64,000 bases of DNA from an uncultured Muribaculaceae bacterium (GCA_910579185.1 CAJTTG010000010.1:29458-93457); one strand, 5' to 3'. Shown: positions 8,368 through 17,946, numbered from the stretch's first letter. Notes: generated from the letters alone by a model not told the origin. Numbers and translations are program-made.

Positions 8368-10269
8368 ATGAGCGATATAATCCGTCTACTTCCCGATTCC
8401 GTTGCCAATCAGATTGCTGCCGGAGAGGTGATACAGCGACCGGCTTCCGTAGTGAAGGAGCTGGTGGAGAATGCTGTTGATGCCGGTGCGCAGTCGGTGG
8501 AGGTTATCATAAAGGATGCCGGACGCACCCTGATTCAGGTTGTCGATAATGGTAAGGGGATGAGCGATACGGATGCGCGGATGGCTTTTGAACGTCATGC
8601 CACCTCCAAGATCGTTCAGGCCGATGATCTGTTTTCGCTCCATACGATGGGTTTCCGTGGCGAGGCTCTCGCTTCGATCTGTGCCGTTGCTCAGGTGGAA
8701 TTGAAAACCCGTACCGCCGACAGTGAGATCGGAACCCGGCTGGTGATCAGCGGTTCCAAGGTTGAATCCCAAGAACCCGTGGCATGCGGAGTGGGTAGCA
8801 ATCTGATGGTCAAGAATCTGTTTTTCAATGTCCCTGCCAGAAGGAAATTTTTGAAAAAAGATGCCGTGGAGTTCACCAATATCGCCCGTGAATTTGAACG
8901 TATGGCATTGGTCAATCCTCAGATAGATCTGAAGCTGATCCATAATGACACCTTGATCCACCAGTTGATGCGCGGTTCTCTCAAGCAGAGGATCTCCGAC
9001 CTGTTCGGTAAATCGGTTGAAAAACAGATGATCCCGGTGTCTACATCCACATCTATTGTGACCGTGGAGGGATTTGTCGGCATGCCGGAGCACGCGCGCC
9101 GTCGAAATCCGTTGCAGTATCTGATGGTCAACGGACGCCACATGCGGCATCCCTATTTCCACAAGGCCGTGATGCAATGTTACGAGAAGCTCATACCGGC
9201 AGATCAGCAACCGAACTACTTCCTTAACTTCACGGTTGATCCGGCGACTATCGACGTGAATATCCATCCTACCAAGAATGAGATAAAATTCGAGAACGAA
9301 TCAGCGATCTGGCAGATTCTGGCTGCTGCTGTCCGCGAATCGTTGGGACGTTTCAACGCAATGCCCGGAATTGACTTCGATGCCGCACCTGAATCGATCG
9401 ATATCCCGGTGTTCAATCCCAATGCCAACGGTGCGCATGGTGTGGAGATCGATGTGGACTATAATCCGTTCGCTCAGCCAATGCCTGCCACTCCCACACC
9501 GTCAGCGCCGTCGTCGGGCAGCGGACGTGGGTCGATGCCGTCGGTGCGCCGTTCAGGCATAGCTTCCAACTGGGATGCGCTTTATGAGGGATTCATGTCG
9601 GAGAGTGATTCTCCGGCTGACGATTTTTCCCAGGCCATTCAGGTTGAGAGCCGTCCGTCGGTCATTGAATCGCTCGTGGAGCCTGTGGATGATGTTCCTG
9701 CGGAACAGGATGCGTCGGCCACCATACAGGTGCGCAACCGTTTCATCATGACTCCGTCGGTCAGTGGAATGATGGTGATAGATCAGCACCGGGCACATGT
9801 CAGGGTTCTCTTCGAACGCTACCGCACCACGCTTTCCGACGGAAAGGTAGGTGTCCAGCAGGTTTTGTTCCCTGAGGTGCTGTCGCTTTCCGCAGCGCAG
9901 CATGCCGTGTTGCAGTCGCTTGAGAATAAAGTCAGGGAGATGGGATTTGACATCTCGTTTCTCGGCGATAACTCCTGGAGCGTGGTGGCTGTCCCGTCGA
10001 TGCTCGGGGAGGCTAATCCGAGCGAGATACTGATGCGGATAATCGATGATGCATCCGCCGATATATCGCCCGATGACGGAGCGCTGATCGACAGGATAGC
10101 CCTGTCGATGGCACGAAGCGCGGCCATCACTGCCGGCCGCCGGCTCACACAGCAGGAGCGCGAGCAGCTTCTTGGCGAACTCCTACGGTTGCCGCAGCCC
10201 AATTATACCCCCGACGGGCTCCCCGTGATAAAGATCATTTCCGAGGACGAACTTGAAAAACTATTTTAA
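8368..10269 (+). CDS. mutL: DNA mismatch repair protein MutL
   Basis: ATP-driven matchmaker coupling MutS recognition to strand removal. The 633-aa protein has an N-terminal GHKL ATPase (about 1-330) with the ENAVDAGA, DNGKGM and GFRGEALASI motifs, a poorly conserved linker (about 340-430), and a C-terminal dimerisation domain. The region equivalent to the endonuclease motif DQHA(X2)E(X4)E reads DQHRAHVRVLFE, with the first Glu replaced by Val. The distal motif reads YTPDGLPV rather than a Cys-containing CPHGRP. Nuclease activity is therefore doubtful, as in E. coli MutL. It has its own promoter. Confidence 0.96.
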   Translation: MSDIIRLLPDSVANQIAAGEVIQRPASVVKELVENAVDAGAQSVEVIIKDAGRTLIQVVDNGKGMSDTDARMAFERHATSKIVQADDLFSLHTMGFRGEALASICAVAQVELKTRTADSEIGTRLVISGSKVESQEPVACGVGSNLMVKNLFFNVPARRKFLKKDAVEFTNIAREFERMALVNPQIDLKLIHNDTLIHQLMRGSLKQRISDLFGKSVEKQMIPVSTSTSIVTVEGFVGMPEHARRRNPLQYLMVNGRHMRHPYFHKAVMQCYEKLIPADQQPNYFLNFTVDPATIDVNIHPTKNEIKFENESAIWQILAAAVRESLGRFNAMPGIDFDAAPESIDIPVFNPNANGAHGVEIDVDYNPFAQPMPATPTPSAPSSGSGRGSMPSVRRSGIASNWDALYEGFMSESDSPADDFSQAIQVESRPSVIESLVEPVDDVPAEQDASATIQVRNRFIMTPSVSGMMVIDQHRAHVRVLFERYRTTLSDGKVGVQQVLFPEVLSLSAAQHAVLQSLENKVREMGFDISFLGDNSWSVVAVPSMLGEANPSEILMRIIDDASADISPDDGALIDRIALSMARSAAITAGRRLTQQEREQLLGELLRLPQPNYTPDGLPVIKIISEDELEKLF

Positions 10270-10276
10270 CAGATTG

Positions 10277-10308
10277 TTTGTCCGATAGCTAAAAACTCGT
10301 TATATTTG
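10277..10308 (+). promoter_or_regulatory. Promoter of the HU-SPOR gene
   Basis: TTTG (10277-10280), 20 bp and TATATTTG (10301-10308) match the -33/-7 consensus exactly. Only 8 nt separate the -7 box from the ATG at 10317, so the 5' leader should be about 5 nt or less. Confidence 0.75.
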
Positions 10309-10316
10309 TAACCGCA

Positions 10317-11297
10317 ATGTCAATAATAGACCATATCCAATATCTCATCAGCCGTCACGATTGTGTAGTCGTTTCCGGTCTGGGCGCATTCGTGGCGCAG
10401 TATGAGCCTGCACGCCTTTCGGCCGACGGGCGTATGCTTCTGCCGCCTCAGCGTTCGTTGGTATTCAACAGCGTGATAAGCCATGATGACGGACTTCTCG
10501 TGGGCTCTGTGGCCCGTCGTGAGGGAATAGGATATGAGGCAGCTCGAGAGATTGTAGGCCGCGATGTTGAGATGTTGCTGCGCCGGATTGATCAGGAGGG
10601 TGCTGTGACATTGCCCCGTGTAGGCCGCTTACAGCGCACCGCAGGAGCTGCCATTGCCTTTGTTCCCGATCTGGGTCAGGGCGCGATAGTGAATGCCATG
10701 TATGCGTCGCTGCCTATGCTGGCGGTTGCTTCCGTGGCCGGTTCTGTTGATCCTGAGCCTGAGATCCTTGAAATTGATCTGGCCGGTCGCCGTCGCGCCA
10801 AAATTCTCGCACGTCTGAAACCGGCGGCCAAATATGCCGCAGCTGTTGCATTGCTCATCGCCGCAGGTGCCACGTTGACCACTCCGGCACTCATTGACCG
10901 CACCAAGGTTGATCAGGCATCGCTGTCAATTCCCAAAGTCACCCCGGCAAAACCTATCGTGGTGGAAGCCCCCGTTGCCGATGAAACGGCAGTCATGACT
11001 GAGGCGGAGAAAAATATTGTTGAAAATCCGGTCGTTATGGTTTCCGATCTCGCTTCAGATTGCGATGCGGAGAATTACAAATGTTTCGTTATAGTGGCAT
11101 CATGTTCCAGCCGCAATGAGGCAGAGCGTTACATCGCCTTGAAAAAGGGTAAGGACAGCTTGAAGGTTCTTAAGAGCGATGGCCGCTACAGGGTTTATGC
11201 CGCAGTCTCGAATGACTATAATGCAGCATTTGAATTCAAATCCACAGACAAGGCATTCGCTTCGGCCAATCCTCAGGCATGGGTATATACCCGTTGA
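10317..11297 (+). CDS. HU-like DNA-binding domain fused to a transmembrane segment and SPOR domain
   Basis: The 326-aa protein joins three parts. Residues 1-120 resemble the HU/CCDC81-type fold of Bacteroidetes (YLISRHDCVVVSGLGAFVAQ near the start and TLPRVGRL near its end). A hydrophobic segment at about 172-192 spans the membrane. The C-terminal 75 residues, with FVIVASCSSRNEAERYI, form a SPOR domain that in other proteins binds denuded septal peptidoglycan. The cytosolic HU part could touch DNA or act as an interaction module while SPOR is periplasmic. A link between nucleoid and division site is an inference. It has its own near-leaderless promoter. Confidence 0.82.
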   Translation: MSIIDHIQYLISRHDCVVVSGLGAFVAQYEPARLSADGRMLLPPQRSLVFNSVISHDDGLLVGSVARREGIGYEAAREIVGRDVEMLLRRIDQEGAVTLPRVGRLQRTAGAAIAFVPDLGQGAIVNAMYASLPMLAVASVAGSVDPEPEILEIDLAGRRRAKILARLKPAAKYAAAVALLIAAGATLTTPALIDRTKVDQASLSIPKVTPAKPIVVEAPVADETAVMTEAEKNIVENPVVMVSDLASDCDAENYKCFVIVASCSSRNEAERYIALKKGKDSLKVLKSDGRYRVYAAVSNDYNAAFEFKSTDKAFASANPQAWVYTR

Positions 11298-11441
11298 ATA
11301 ATCCGTTTTTTTGTCATAAACACAACAGAAAATACGCAGCCTCTCTCCATGAATTTCCGGTGATTACCCATCTCCAGAGCAGCTATTGTTTCATGTCGAT
11401 TCGCTGTAAGTCAATAACCCGTCAGAAAATAATACACAGCG

Positions 11442-13535
11442 ATGAGAAAGACAGCAATCTTCTTTCTGCCGATGGCATCGGCCGCATTAACGGCAATGGC
11501 TCAAGAACCGGCAGACTCACTTAAAACGCAGGAACTCAGTGAAGTCGTGGTGCAGGCAGAGATGCAGCGCACAGCCCCGACTGTAACCACTTATATGCCG
11601 ACGGGACGTCAGAAAAATGCCGCCCAGAACGCCGTTGATCTTCTTCGGCAGATGGCTATACCGCAGATCCGGATTAATCCCATTGATGATTCTGTCACGG
11701 ACAACACGGGTGGGGAAGTGGCTGTCTACATCAATTTTCTTGAGGCATCGAAAGAAGAGATGGAAGGACTGCGCACGGCCGATGTCCGACGGGTGGAATT
11801 TCTTGAGTTCCCTACCGATCCCCGTTTCCGTGGTGCGCAGAGAGTGGTGAACATAATAGTGCAGGAGTATGCTTATGGTGGCTACACGAAAGTGACTGCA
11901 AATGAAAACTTTCTTACCGGATTGTCAAGCCGTGTCAATGTGTTCTCAAAGTTCACGTATCGGAAGATGACTTACGATCTCTATGCCGGAGCCAATAACT
12001 GGAACGGCCATCATAACGGCTACTCAACCGAGGGAACTTATCGCCTGAAGGACATGACCGGCGATGATTATACGGTCAGACGTTCGGAAACGTTTGGGTC
12101 GTCGCATTACGTGCAGAATCAATATCCGCTGACATTCCGGGCAACTTACAACAGCGATAAGATCCAGATACGCAACCTTGTGGCATTTACCAACTCCGGA
12201 GTGCCTGAGAATGAATATTCGGGGGCATTGCGATACTCCAATAATACATTCGATGGTTATGAATTTGTACGCAGAAACCCGGTGCGCTCCAACTCAATGG
12301 CATATTCGGGAACCTATTTCTTCGCGTTGCCGAAAGGTTTCTCTTTTGATTTCACCCCGATCTTCAATTACACGCATGGCAACGACTACACGGACTACTC
12401 TGTTTCCGGTATGGACAGGATCACCCGTCACGTGAGAGAGAACGCTTACAACTACCGCCTTAATCTCTATCTCCGCAAGAACTTCGGGCAGAAGCATTCC
12501 GTGATGATAGGCGGAAACGGCGGCGATAACATAAACCGCCTTGAATACACCGGTGAGAACGGATTCCGCGACAGGTTCCACAATGCATTCGCATGCGGAA
12601 TGGCAGGATATAATTTTCAGACTCAGAAAATATCCGTCAATCTGGATGCCGGTCTCGCTTGGGAGGGGAGCGATATCAACGGACAGAAAAAGAACGACAC
12701 TTATCCTTTCACGCATTTGAACGTAAGGTATTCGCCGGATCGGAAAAACAGTTTTTCGCTCTATTTCCAATATGCCACAAACAGTCCGGGTGTCAGCCAG
12801 AAATCTTCGGATATTCTTCAGGAAAACGAGCTGATGTACATATCCGGAAATCCGTTGGTGGAGAACTGCCGCCACACGACGGTCAACCTGGCCTATACAT
12901 GGCTTCCTTCAAATGCCTTGGGATTGAGTGCCTACGGGCGTTTCTTCGGTATGTACGACCGGCTTCTGCTGACCTACATCCCCTACGAGGAAGGGCATGC
13001 ATTGTTGCGCACCTATGTCAATAACGGCGATTATCTGAACGGCGATTTAGGTGTTGCAGTGAACTGGAAACTGCTTGGCGGTAATCTGCAACTGTATGCC
13101 AATCCAAAGCTCTCGTTCTACAAATCGACAGGAATCTACAGCAGCTCCTGCACCCCCTTCTCAGCAGCGTTGCAGGCGAGCTACTATCTTGGTAATTATT
13201 ATTTCCAGGCTTACTATGAATCTGCCGGCAAGAGTATCTACACATCATCGCCACGCATCAACAAGGACCGAAACTACCATAGCGTAACCGTCGGCTGGGC
13301 TAATTCCGACTGGAATGTGCGTCTGACGGCAGCCAATTTCTTCAACAAGGGATGGGACTGCGCGACAAACATAACGGAGTCGCCATATTATTCTGAAACG
13401 CAGACGATAATCGGGACGAGCGTGCATCCCCGGCTCAACATCACGGCAACCTATACTTTCGGCTATGGCAAGAAGGTTCAGCGCGGAAATGAGGTCGGTG
13501 AACAGTCGGGCGCGTCGTCAGCGATCCTGAAATGA
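11442..13535 (+). CDS. TonB-dependent receptor-like outer-membrane beta-barrel protein
   Basis: Predicted outer-membrane barrel, possibly a TonB-dependent transporter, substrate unknown. The 697-aa protein has a signal peptide (1-20, ending AMAQ), a plug-like domain (about 30-140, containing VEFLEFPTDPRFRGAQ) and a long series of aromatic-alternating strands to the C terminus. It lacks the carboxypeptidase-regulatory-like domain common in SusC proteins, and no SusD follows, so it is not a polysaccharide-utilisation SusC. The upstream 144 bp show no clear promoter. It ends 7 bp from the convergent GH95 gene. Confidence 0.78.
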   Translation: MRKTAIFFLPMASAALTAMAQEPADSLKTQELSEVVVQAEMQRTAPTVTTYMPTGRQKNAAQNAVDLLRQMAIPQIRINPIDDSVTDNTGGEVAVYINFLEASKEEMEGLRTADVRRVEFLEFPTDPRFRGAQRVVNIIVQEYAYGGYTKVTANENFLTGLSSRVNVFSKFTYRKMTYDLYAGANNWNGHHNGYSTEGTYRLKDMTGDDYTVRRSETFGSSHYVQNQYPLTFRATYNSDKIQIRNLVAFTNSGVPENEYSGALRYSNNTFDGYEFVRRNPVRSNSMAYSGTYFFALPKGFSFDFTPIFNYTHGNDYTDYSVSGMDRITRHVRENAYNYRLNLYLRKNFGQKHSVMIGGNGGDNINRLEYTGENGFRDRFHNAFACGMAGYNFQTQKISVNLDAGLAWEGSDINGQKKNDTYPFTHLNVRYSPDRKNSFSLYFQYATNSPGVSQKSSDILQENELMYISGNPLVENCRHTTVNLAYTWLPSNALGLSAYGRFFGMYDRLLLTYIPYEEGHALLRTYVNNGDYLNGDLGVAVNWKLLGGNLQLYANPKLSFYKSTGIYSSSCTPFSAALQASYYLGNYYFQAYYESAGKSIYTSSPRINKDRNYHSVTVGWANSDWNVRLTAANFFNKGWDCATNITESPYYSETQTIIGTSVHPRLNITATYTFGYGKKVQRGNEVGEQSGASSAILK

Positions 13536-13542
13536 TCTTGGA

Positions 13543-16008
13543 TCAGAGCTTTGTATGTACTAATTTGCCGGTGGTGGCATCGGTGGAAATCCTGTAGGAT
13601 GCACCCTCTGCAGTGGGGAATGTGATCGTGTGCCCGGCATATCGCACGGTGCAGGGGAGTCCGCTGTTGGAGCGTATTGTAGCATCGGTAAGCCGTCCAT
13701 CGGAATAGTTGATGTCAACTTCAAAATTGCCACGGGCACGGAGTCCGGTGACCGAGCCTTCGTGCCATGCGGTCGGAAGGGCAGGGAGCAGATGCAGTTC
13801 GCCATTGTGGCTTTGCAGTAACAGTTCGGCTATACCTGCCGTGCCGCCGAAATTACCGTCGATCTGGAATGGCGGATGCTGATCCCAGAGATTGTCGGAG
13901 GTTCCGTCGCTAAGCAGGTTGCGCAAGAGTATGTAGGCATGGTCGCCGTCGAGCAGACGCGCCCAGTGGTTGAGCTTCCATCCCATGCTCCAGCCTGTAG
14001 CCGCGTCGCCACGTTGGCGCAGAGTCTCGCGGCAAGCATCGGCAAGTTCCTTGTCGGTCAGCGGATTGATGGTCGATCCGGGATGCAGGCCGAACAGATG
14101 GTTTGTGTGGCGGTGCTGGTCGCCGTAGGTGTCAATATCGTCATACCATTCCTGAAGTTGCCCGAAGCGTCCGATCTGATAGGGGTACATATTGGCGAGC
14201 TTTCCATGCCATTCTTTGACGGATTCAGTATCGGAGTTCAGGATTTCAGCCGCTTTGATGGCTTCTGAGAGCACTTCGCGTGTGACGGCGTTGGCATACG
14301 TTGCGCCGAGGTCACATGGCCCGTGTTCAGGAGAATAGGATGGCGCGGAAGTATAGGTGCCGTTGTGGTTGATCAGAAGATCGCTGACGAAATCGGCACT
14401 CTCCTTTATGATCGGATAGCCAACTTTGCGTAGCCAGTCGTCATCGCGTGTATAGTCGTAATATTCCCAGATCTGGGTTGTGAGCCATGGCCCGGCTGTC
14501 GGGTTGTAGTTCCACGACATGTCGGTTGATTGCAGCGGAGCTGTGAATCCGAATATATTGGTTGAGACCTCTGCCGTCCATCCGCGTGCCTGATAATAGT
14601 CCTTGGCGGTCTGTCGGCCGGGGACAACAAGGGATTTCACATAGTCGATCAGTGGCGGAAAGCATTCCGCAAGATTTGTGGATATGGCCGGCCAGTAGTT
14701 CATCTGAAGGTTGATGTTGTTGTGGTAGTCAACTCGCCACGGCCCGTCGATATTGTTATGCCAGAGGCCTTGCAGGTTGGCCGGCATGGAGCCCTGGCGC
14801 GAGGATGCGATCAGGAGGTAGCGTCCGAACTGGAAGTAGAGTTCTTCCAATTCATTGTCTGTTTCGCCCTTTCTGTATCGTTCGAGACGTTGAGGGGTGG
14901 TCAGGCGATCCGCAATACCGGAGGTATCGGTGGGGTTTATTTTCAGATCGACGCGGCCGTATAGATTGCGGTAGTCGGCCAGATGCCGGTCGCGTAGCCG
15001 GTTGAATGTCAGCTGCGAGGCATGAGCGATTATTTCATTGACTATTTTCTGTGGATTCTGACCCACGTATGCTGCCGGGTCGTTGAAATCGGGGTTGAAG
15101 TTCATGGCATAGTCGGTGTCGCCGGCAAGCAGGAACTCCACGTCTGTGGCTCCGCTGACGGTTATTTTCCCGGTTTCCGGATCAGCTGTGACCGATCCCG
15201 CACCGTTGACCTTGACAGCCACGCGCAATGCCCATTCCATTCCGTTGCCTTCCAGGGCACCACTGTAGAGCAGACTGCCCGGAGCCGGGGATGTGATGGT
15301 GGAAATTTTATGTGGAGAGTCAAATTCAAACGTCAGGTCCTGAGTGGCACCGGCACAGGTGTAGCGCCATGCCATCACGCTGTCGGGATAGCTCGTGAGG
15401 TATTGTCGGAGGTATCTTGCGTTGCCAACGTTGAAACGCACTGACACCATTGCGCTGTCGAGATCGAGACTCCGGCTATAGTCCGAGATGGCTGATTCGT
15501 CAATGCCTGTGGTTACATAGGCTTCGCCCATCTCGGTGAAGCAGCCGAAACGGGAACGGTCGTAGGGGGTAGTGCCGGCATAGATGCACGATGTCAGACG
15601 ATGGGCTTCCTCGGCTTTTCCCTCCTTGAGCAGATTGCGGATGCTGTCGAGCTGCTCCGGAGCGACATAATGGTTCATGGCCCAATATTCCTTTGCTCCC
15701 GTGCCGGGGCCTCCGAACCATAGTGATTTTTCATTCAATACCACCCTTTCGCGTGCCACTGATCCGAGAACCGATCCACCGAATGATCCGTTGCCGATCG
15801 GCAGGGATTGCCGCTCCCACTGCGTGTCGGGATTATCGACCGTAGTTGTGAAATCGTTTGTAAGCCAAGGTTTGGCACCGATGGTTGATGATGTCGGAGT
15901 GTCGAACCGGATGATGTTACGGGCGTAGACATCCTGTGGCGTTAAAATAGCGCAAGGCAGCATGGTCGCTGCGGTCAAGGTCATAAGAAGATCGCGTATC
16001 AGAGTCAT
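13543..16008 (-). CDS. Glycoside hydrolase family 95 (alpha-L-fucosidase type)
   Basis: Likely removes terminal alpha-1,2-L-fucose from host glycans by inversion; some GH95 members act on alpha-L-galactose. From the ATG at 16008 (chosen because a signal peptide MTLIRDLLMTLTAATMLPCA follows directly) the product is 821 aa. It carries the GNGSFGG entry motif, the HNNINLQMNYWP block with Asn residues that activate water in characterised members, SPEHGP with the probable catalytic Glu near residue 561, and FQIDGNFGG. It is secreted or periplasmic; no T9SS tail or lipobox is seen. It stands alone, with no SusCD pair. Confidence 0.9.
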   Translation of the reverse strand: MTLIRDLLMTLTAATMLPCAILTPQDVYARNIIRFDTPTSSTIGAKPWLTNDFTTTVDNPDTQWERQSLPIGNGSFGGSVLGSVARERVVLNEKSLWFGGPGTGAKEYWAMNHYVAPEQLDSIRNLLKEGKAEEAHRLTSCIYAGTTPYDRSRFGCFTEMGEAYVTTGIDESAISDYSRSLDLDSAMVSVRFNVGNARYLRQYLTSYPDSVMAWRYTCAGATQDLTFEFDSPHKISTITSPAPGSLLYSGALEGNGMEWALRVAVKVNGAGSVTADPETGKITVSGATDVEFLLAGDTDYAMNFNPDFNDPAAYVGQNPQKIVNEIIAHASQLTFNRLRDRHLADYRNLYGRVDLKINPTDTSGIADRLTTPQRLERYRKGETDNELEELYFQFGRYLLIASSRQGSMPANLQGLWHNNIDGPWRVDYHNNINLQMNYWPAISTNLAECFPPLIDYVKSLVVPGRQTAKDYYQARGWTAEVSTNIFGFTAPLQSTDMSWNYNPTAGPWLTTQIWEYYDYTRDDDWLRKVGYPIIKESADFVSDLLINHNGTYTSAPSYSPEHGPCDLGATYANAVTREVLSEAIKAAEILNSDTESVKEWHGKLANMYPYQIGRFGQLQEWYDDIDTYGDQHRHTNHLFGLHPGSTINPLTDKELADACRETLRQRGDAATGWSMGWKLNHWARLLDGDHAYILLRNLLSDGTSDNLWDQHPPFQIDGNFGGTAGIAELLLQSHNGELHLLPALPTAWHEGSVTGLRARGNFEVDINYSDGRLTDATIRSNSGLPCTVRYAGHTITFPTAEGASYRISTDATTGKLVHTKL

Positions 16009-16033
16009 GGTATTGATGATGTGATATTTGAGA

Positions 16034-16041
16034 CAAATATA
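16034..16041 (-). promoter_or_regulatory. -7 element for the GH95 gene
   Basis: TATATTTG on the minus strand lies 25 nt upstream of the GH95 ATG. No TTTG sits at the usual -33 distance. It is back to back with the nitroreductase -7 box. Confidence 0.5.
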
Positions 16042-16063
16042 ATCAAACTTCATGAATAATTAG

Positions 16064-16071
16064 TAACTTTG
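16064..16071 (+). promoter_or_regulatory. -7 element for the nitroreductase operon
   Basis: TAACTTTG, identical to the -7 boxes of rpsL, mutL and eno in this window, lies 30 nt before the ATG at 16102. The -33 box is not obvious. Confidence 0.5.
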
Positions 16072-16101
16072 GGGATCAAAACAGCAATAAAGAAGAGCGA
16101 T

Positions 16102-16644
16102 ATGGAAAATTTTCATGAACTGCTGGTGCGTCGCCACAGCATACGTAAATATACCGATGAGCCGATCGCGGCCGAGGATGTCAAGTTGATTCTGGAGGCG
16201 GCATTGCTGGCTCCCACGTCAAAAAGCAGCCGCGCATGGCAGTTTGTGGCTGTCGACGATCCCGGGATGCTTGAGCGTCTGGCTCAATGCAAGCCTGCTG
16301 GAGCAATGTCGGTGGGACGCTGCAAACTGGCTATCGTTGTTGCCGGCGATCCCACTAAATCGGATCCATGGATCGAGGATGCCTCCGTGGCTGCTGCTTT
16401 CATGCAGTTGCAGGCCGAGGATCTGGGTCTGGGATCATGCTGGGTGCAGGTGCGCGGACGTTTCACAGCCGACGGCATTCCCTCGGAAGAATATGTTCAG
16501 GAACTTCTCGGCATGCCCGACACGATGCCCGTTGTCTGCATCATGACATTCGGCCACAAGGATGAACAGCGTCGTCCGGTCGATACCTCCAAGTTGCTCT
16601 GGGAACGCGTGCATATCGGTCAATGGAATCCGGCCCAGGAATGA
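16102..16644 (+). CDS. Nitroreductase-family flavoprotein
   Basis: FMN-dependent oxidoreductase using NAD(P)H, substrate unknown. The 180-aa protein begins MENFHELLVRRHSIRKYTDE, whose RxSxRxY FMN-phosphate motif marks the family, followed by LLAPTSKSSRAWQF. The ATG at 16102 is preferred over an upstream TTG because it places the motif at the usual distance and lies after the promoter box. It leads a four-gene run; its stop overlaps the next start by 4 nt. Confidence 0.88.
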   Translation: MENFHELLVRRHSIRKYTDEPIAAEDVKLILEAALLAPTSKSSRAWQFVAVDDPGMLERLAQCKPAGAMSVGRCKLAIVVAGDPTKSDPWIEDASVAAAFMQLQAEDLGLGSCWVQVRGRFTADGIPSEEYVQELLGMPDTMPVVCIMTFGHKDEQRRPVDTSKLLWERVHIGQWNPAQE

Positions 16645-17435
16645 TACAGAAAGATAAGCCCATAGAGGCTGTCGTGATAGGTTCGGGTAATGTGGCATCG
16701 GTGGTGGTGCCGGCATTGGAGAAAGCCGGAGCGATTGCTGTGCGGCAGGTCTACAGTCCCACTCCGGAGCATGCGTCGGCACTTGCCGGACGGCTTGCAG
16801 GGGCAGAGGCTGTCAGCGATCCGTTGGCGGTTGATATGTCTGCGGATTTGTATCTGGTGTCGGTCAAGGATGATGCTATAGCCAAGGTCGCGGCGCAGAT
16901 GAGGCGGAATGATGCTGTGTGGCTTCACACGTCGGGTGGCGTTGAGAGCAGCGTCATGGCTCCGCTGACCGACAGTTACGGCGTGTTTTATCCGTTGCAG
17001 ACATTCTCGCGTGGTGTTGAGGTTGATCTCTCGGTTGTGCCGGTGTTTATCCAGGGCTCGGACGTGCGTTCGCTTGACGTGGCAAGACGATTGGGTGAGT
17101 CTATCTCGGGGAAGGTCTACGAGGCCGACGGACCGATGCGCGCCAAGCTGCATGCGGCGGCGGTGTATGCCTGCAATTTCACTAATCATCTATGGGCGAT
17201 AGCCGACGATATACTGCGGCGCGAGACGGGAACGGATCTCGGAGTGCTGCGGCCTTTGCTTGAGGAAACTATGCGCAAGGCTCTGACCATGCGTCCGGCC
17301 GATGGACAGACGGGACCTGCACGGCGCGGTGACCGTGGCGTGATTGAAAAACATAAGTCGTTGCTGACACAGGATGAGGCGCAGCTTTATGAAACATTGT
17401 CGCAACATATAATGGATTATTATGAGCGGAATTAA
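16641..17435 (+). CDS. Rossmann-fold / DUF2520 oxidoreductase-like protein
   Basis: Unknown reaction; related to F420/NADP reductase-like and ProC-like dehydrogenases. The 264-aa protein has a dinucleotide-binding VVIGSGNVASVV motif near residue 12 and a C-terminal all-helical DUF2520 domain that includes KLHAAAVYACNFTNHLW and GPARRGD. The ATG at 16641 overlaps the nitroreductase stop as ATGA, so translation is probably coupled. It overlaps the downstream phosphatase start by 14 nt. Confidence 0.85.
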   Translation: MIQKDKPIEAVVIGSGNVASVVVPALEKAGAIAVRQVYSPTPEHASALAGRLAGAEAVSDPLAVDMSADLYLVSVKDDAIAKVAAQMRRNDAVWLHTSGGVESSVMAPLTDSYGVFYPLQTFSRGVEVDLSVVPVFIQGSDVRSLDVARRLGESISGKVYEADGPMRAKLHAAAVYACNFTNHLWAIADDILRRETGTDLGVLRPLLEETMRKALTMRPADGQTGPARRGDRGVIEKHKSLLTQDEAQLYETLSQHIMDYYERN

Positions 17436-17946
17436 CTATGATCTGAAGAAAATACGCGGCGTGGTGTTCGACGTGGACGGCGTGCTGTCGCCATCCACAA
17501 TCCCGACATCACCGGAAGGCGAGCCGCTGCGTATGGTCAATATAAAGGATGGTTATGCCATCCAGCATGCAGTCAAATGCGGACTGAAGGTAGCTATCAT
17601 CACAGGTGGCGTGAGCCGTGGCGTCACGGTGCGCTACAATGGCCTCGGGGTGAAGGATGTGTTCAGCGGTGCGGCTCAGAAATTGCCGGTTTTCGAGCAA
17701 TGGATGGCCGACAACGGGCTTATGGCCGAGGAGGTGGCATACGTAGGCGACGATGTCCCGGACTATGAGGTGATGCGTGTGGCCGGGCTTGCCGTGGCTC
17801 CTGCCGATGCCTGTCCGGATGTGAAGGAAATCGCGGAATACATTTCTCCGGCAATGGGCGGCTACGGCGTGGCGCGCGACCTGCTTGAGCAGATTCTCCG
17901 CGCCCAGGGAAAATGGATGCACAACGCAAAGGCTTTCGGATGGTGA
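17422..17946 (+). CDS. HAD-family phosphatase, KdsC-like
   Basis: Likely 3-deoxy-D-manno-octulosonate 8-phosphate phosphatase, supplying Kdo for LPS. The 174-aa protein has the HAD nucleophile motif FDVDGVLS (D17, D19), the IITGG motif II and the VGDDVPDYEVM motif IV. The small, capless architecture is that of KdsC tetramers. No kdsA or kdsB is adjacent, so the substrate is inferred from family only. Its start lies within the preceding gene, and it overlaps the maf start. Confidence 0.82.
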   Translation: MSGINYDLKKIRGVVFDVDGVLSPSTIPTSPEGEPLRMVNIKDGYAIQHAVKCGLKVAIITGGVSRGVTVRYNGLGVKDVFSGAAQKLPVFEQWMADNGLMAEEVAYVGDDVPDYEVMRVAGLAVAPADACPDVKEIAEYISPAMGGYGVARDLLEQILRAQGKWMHNAKAFGW

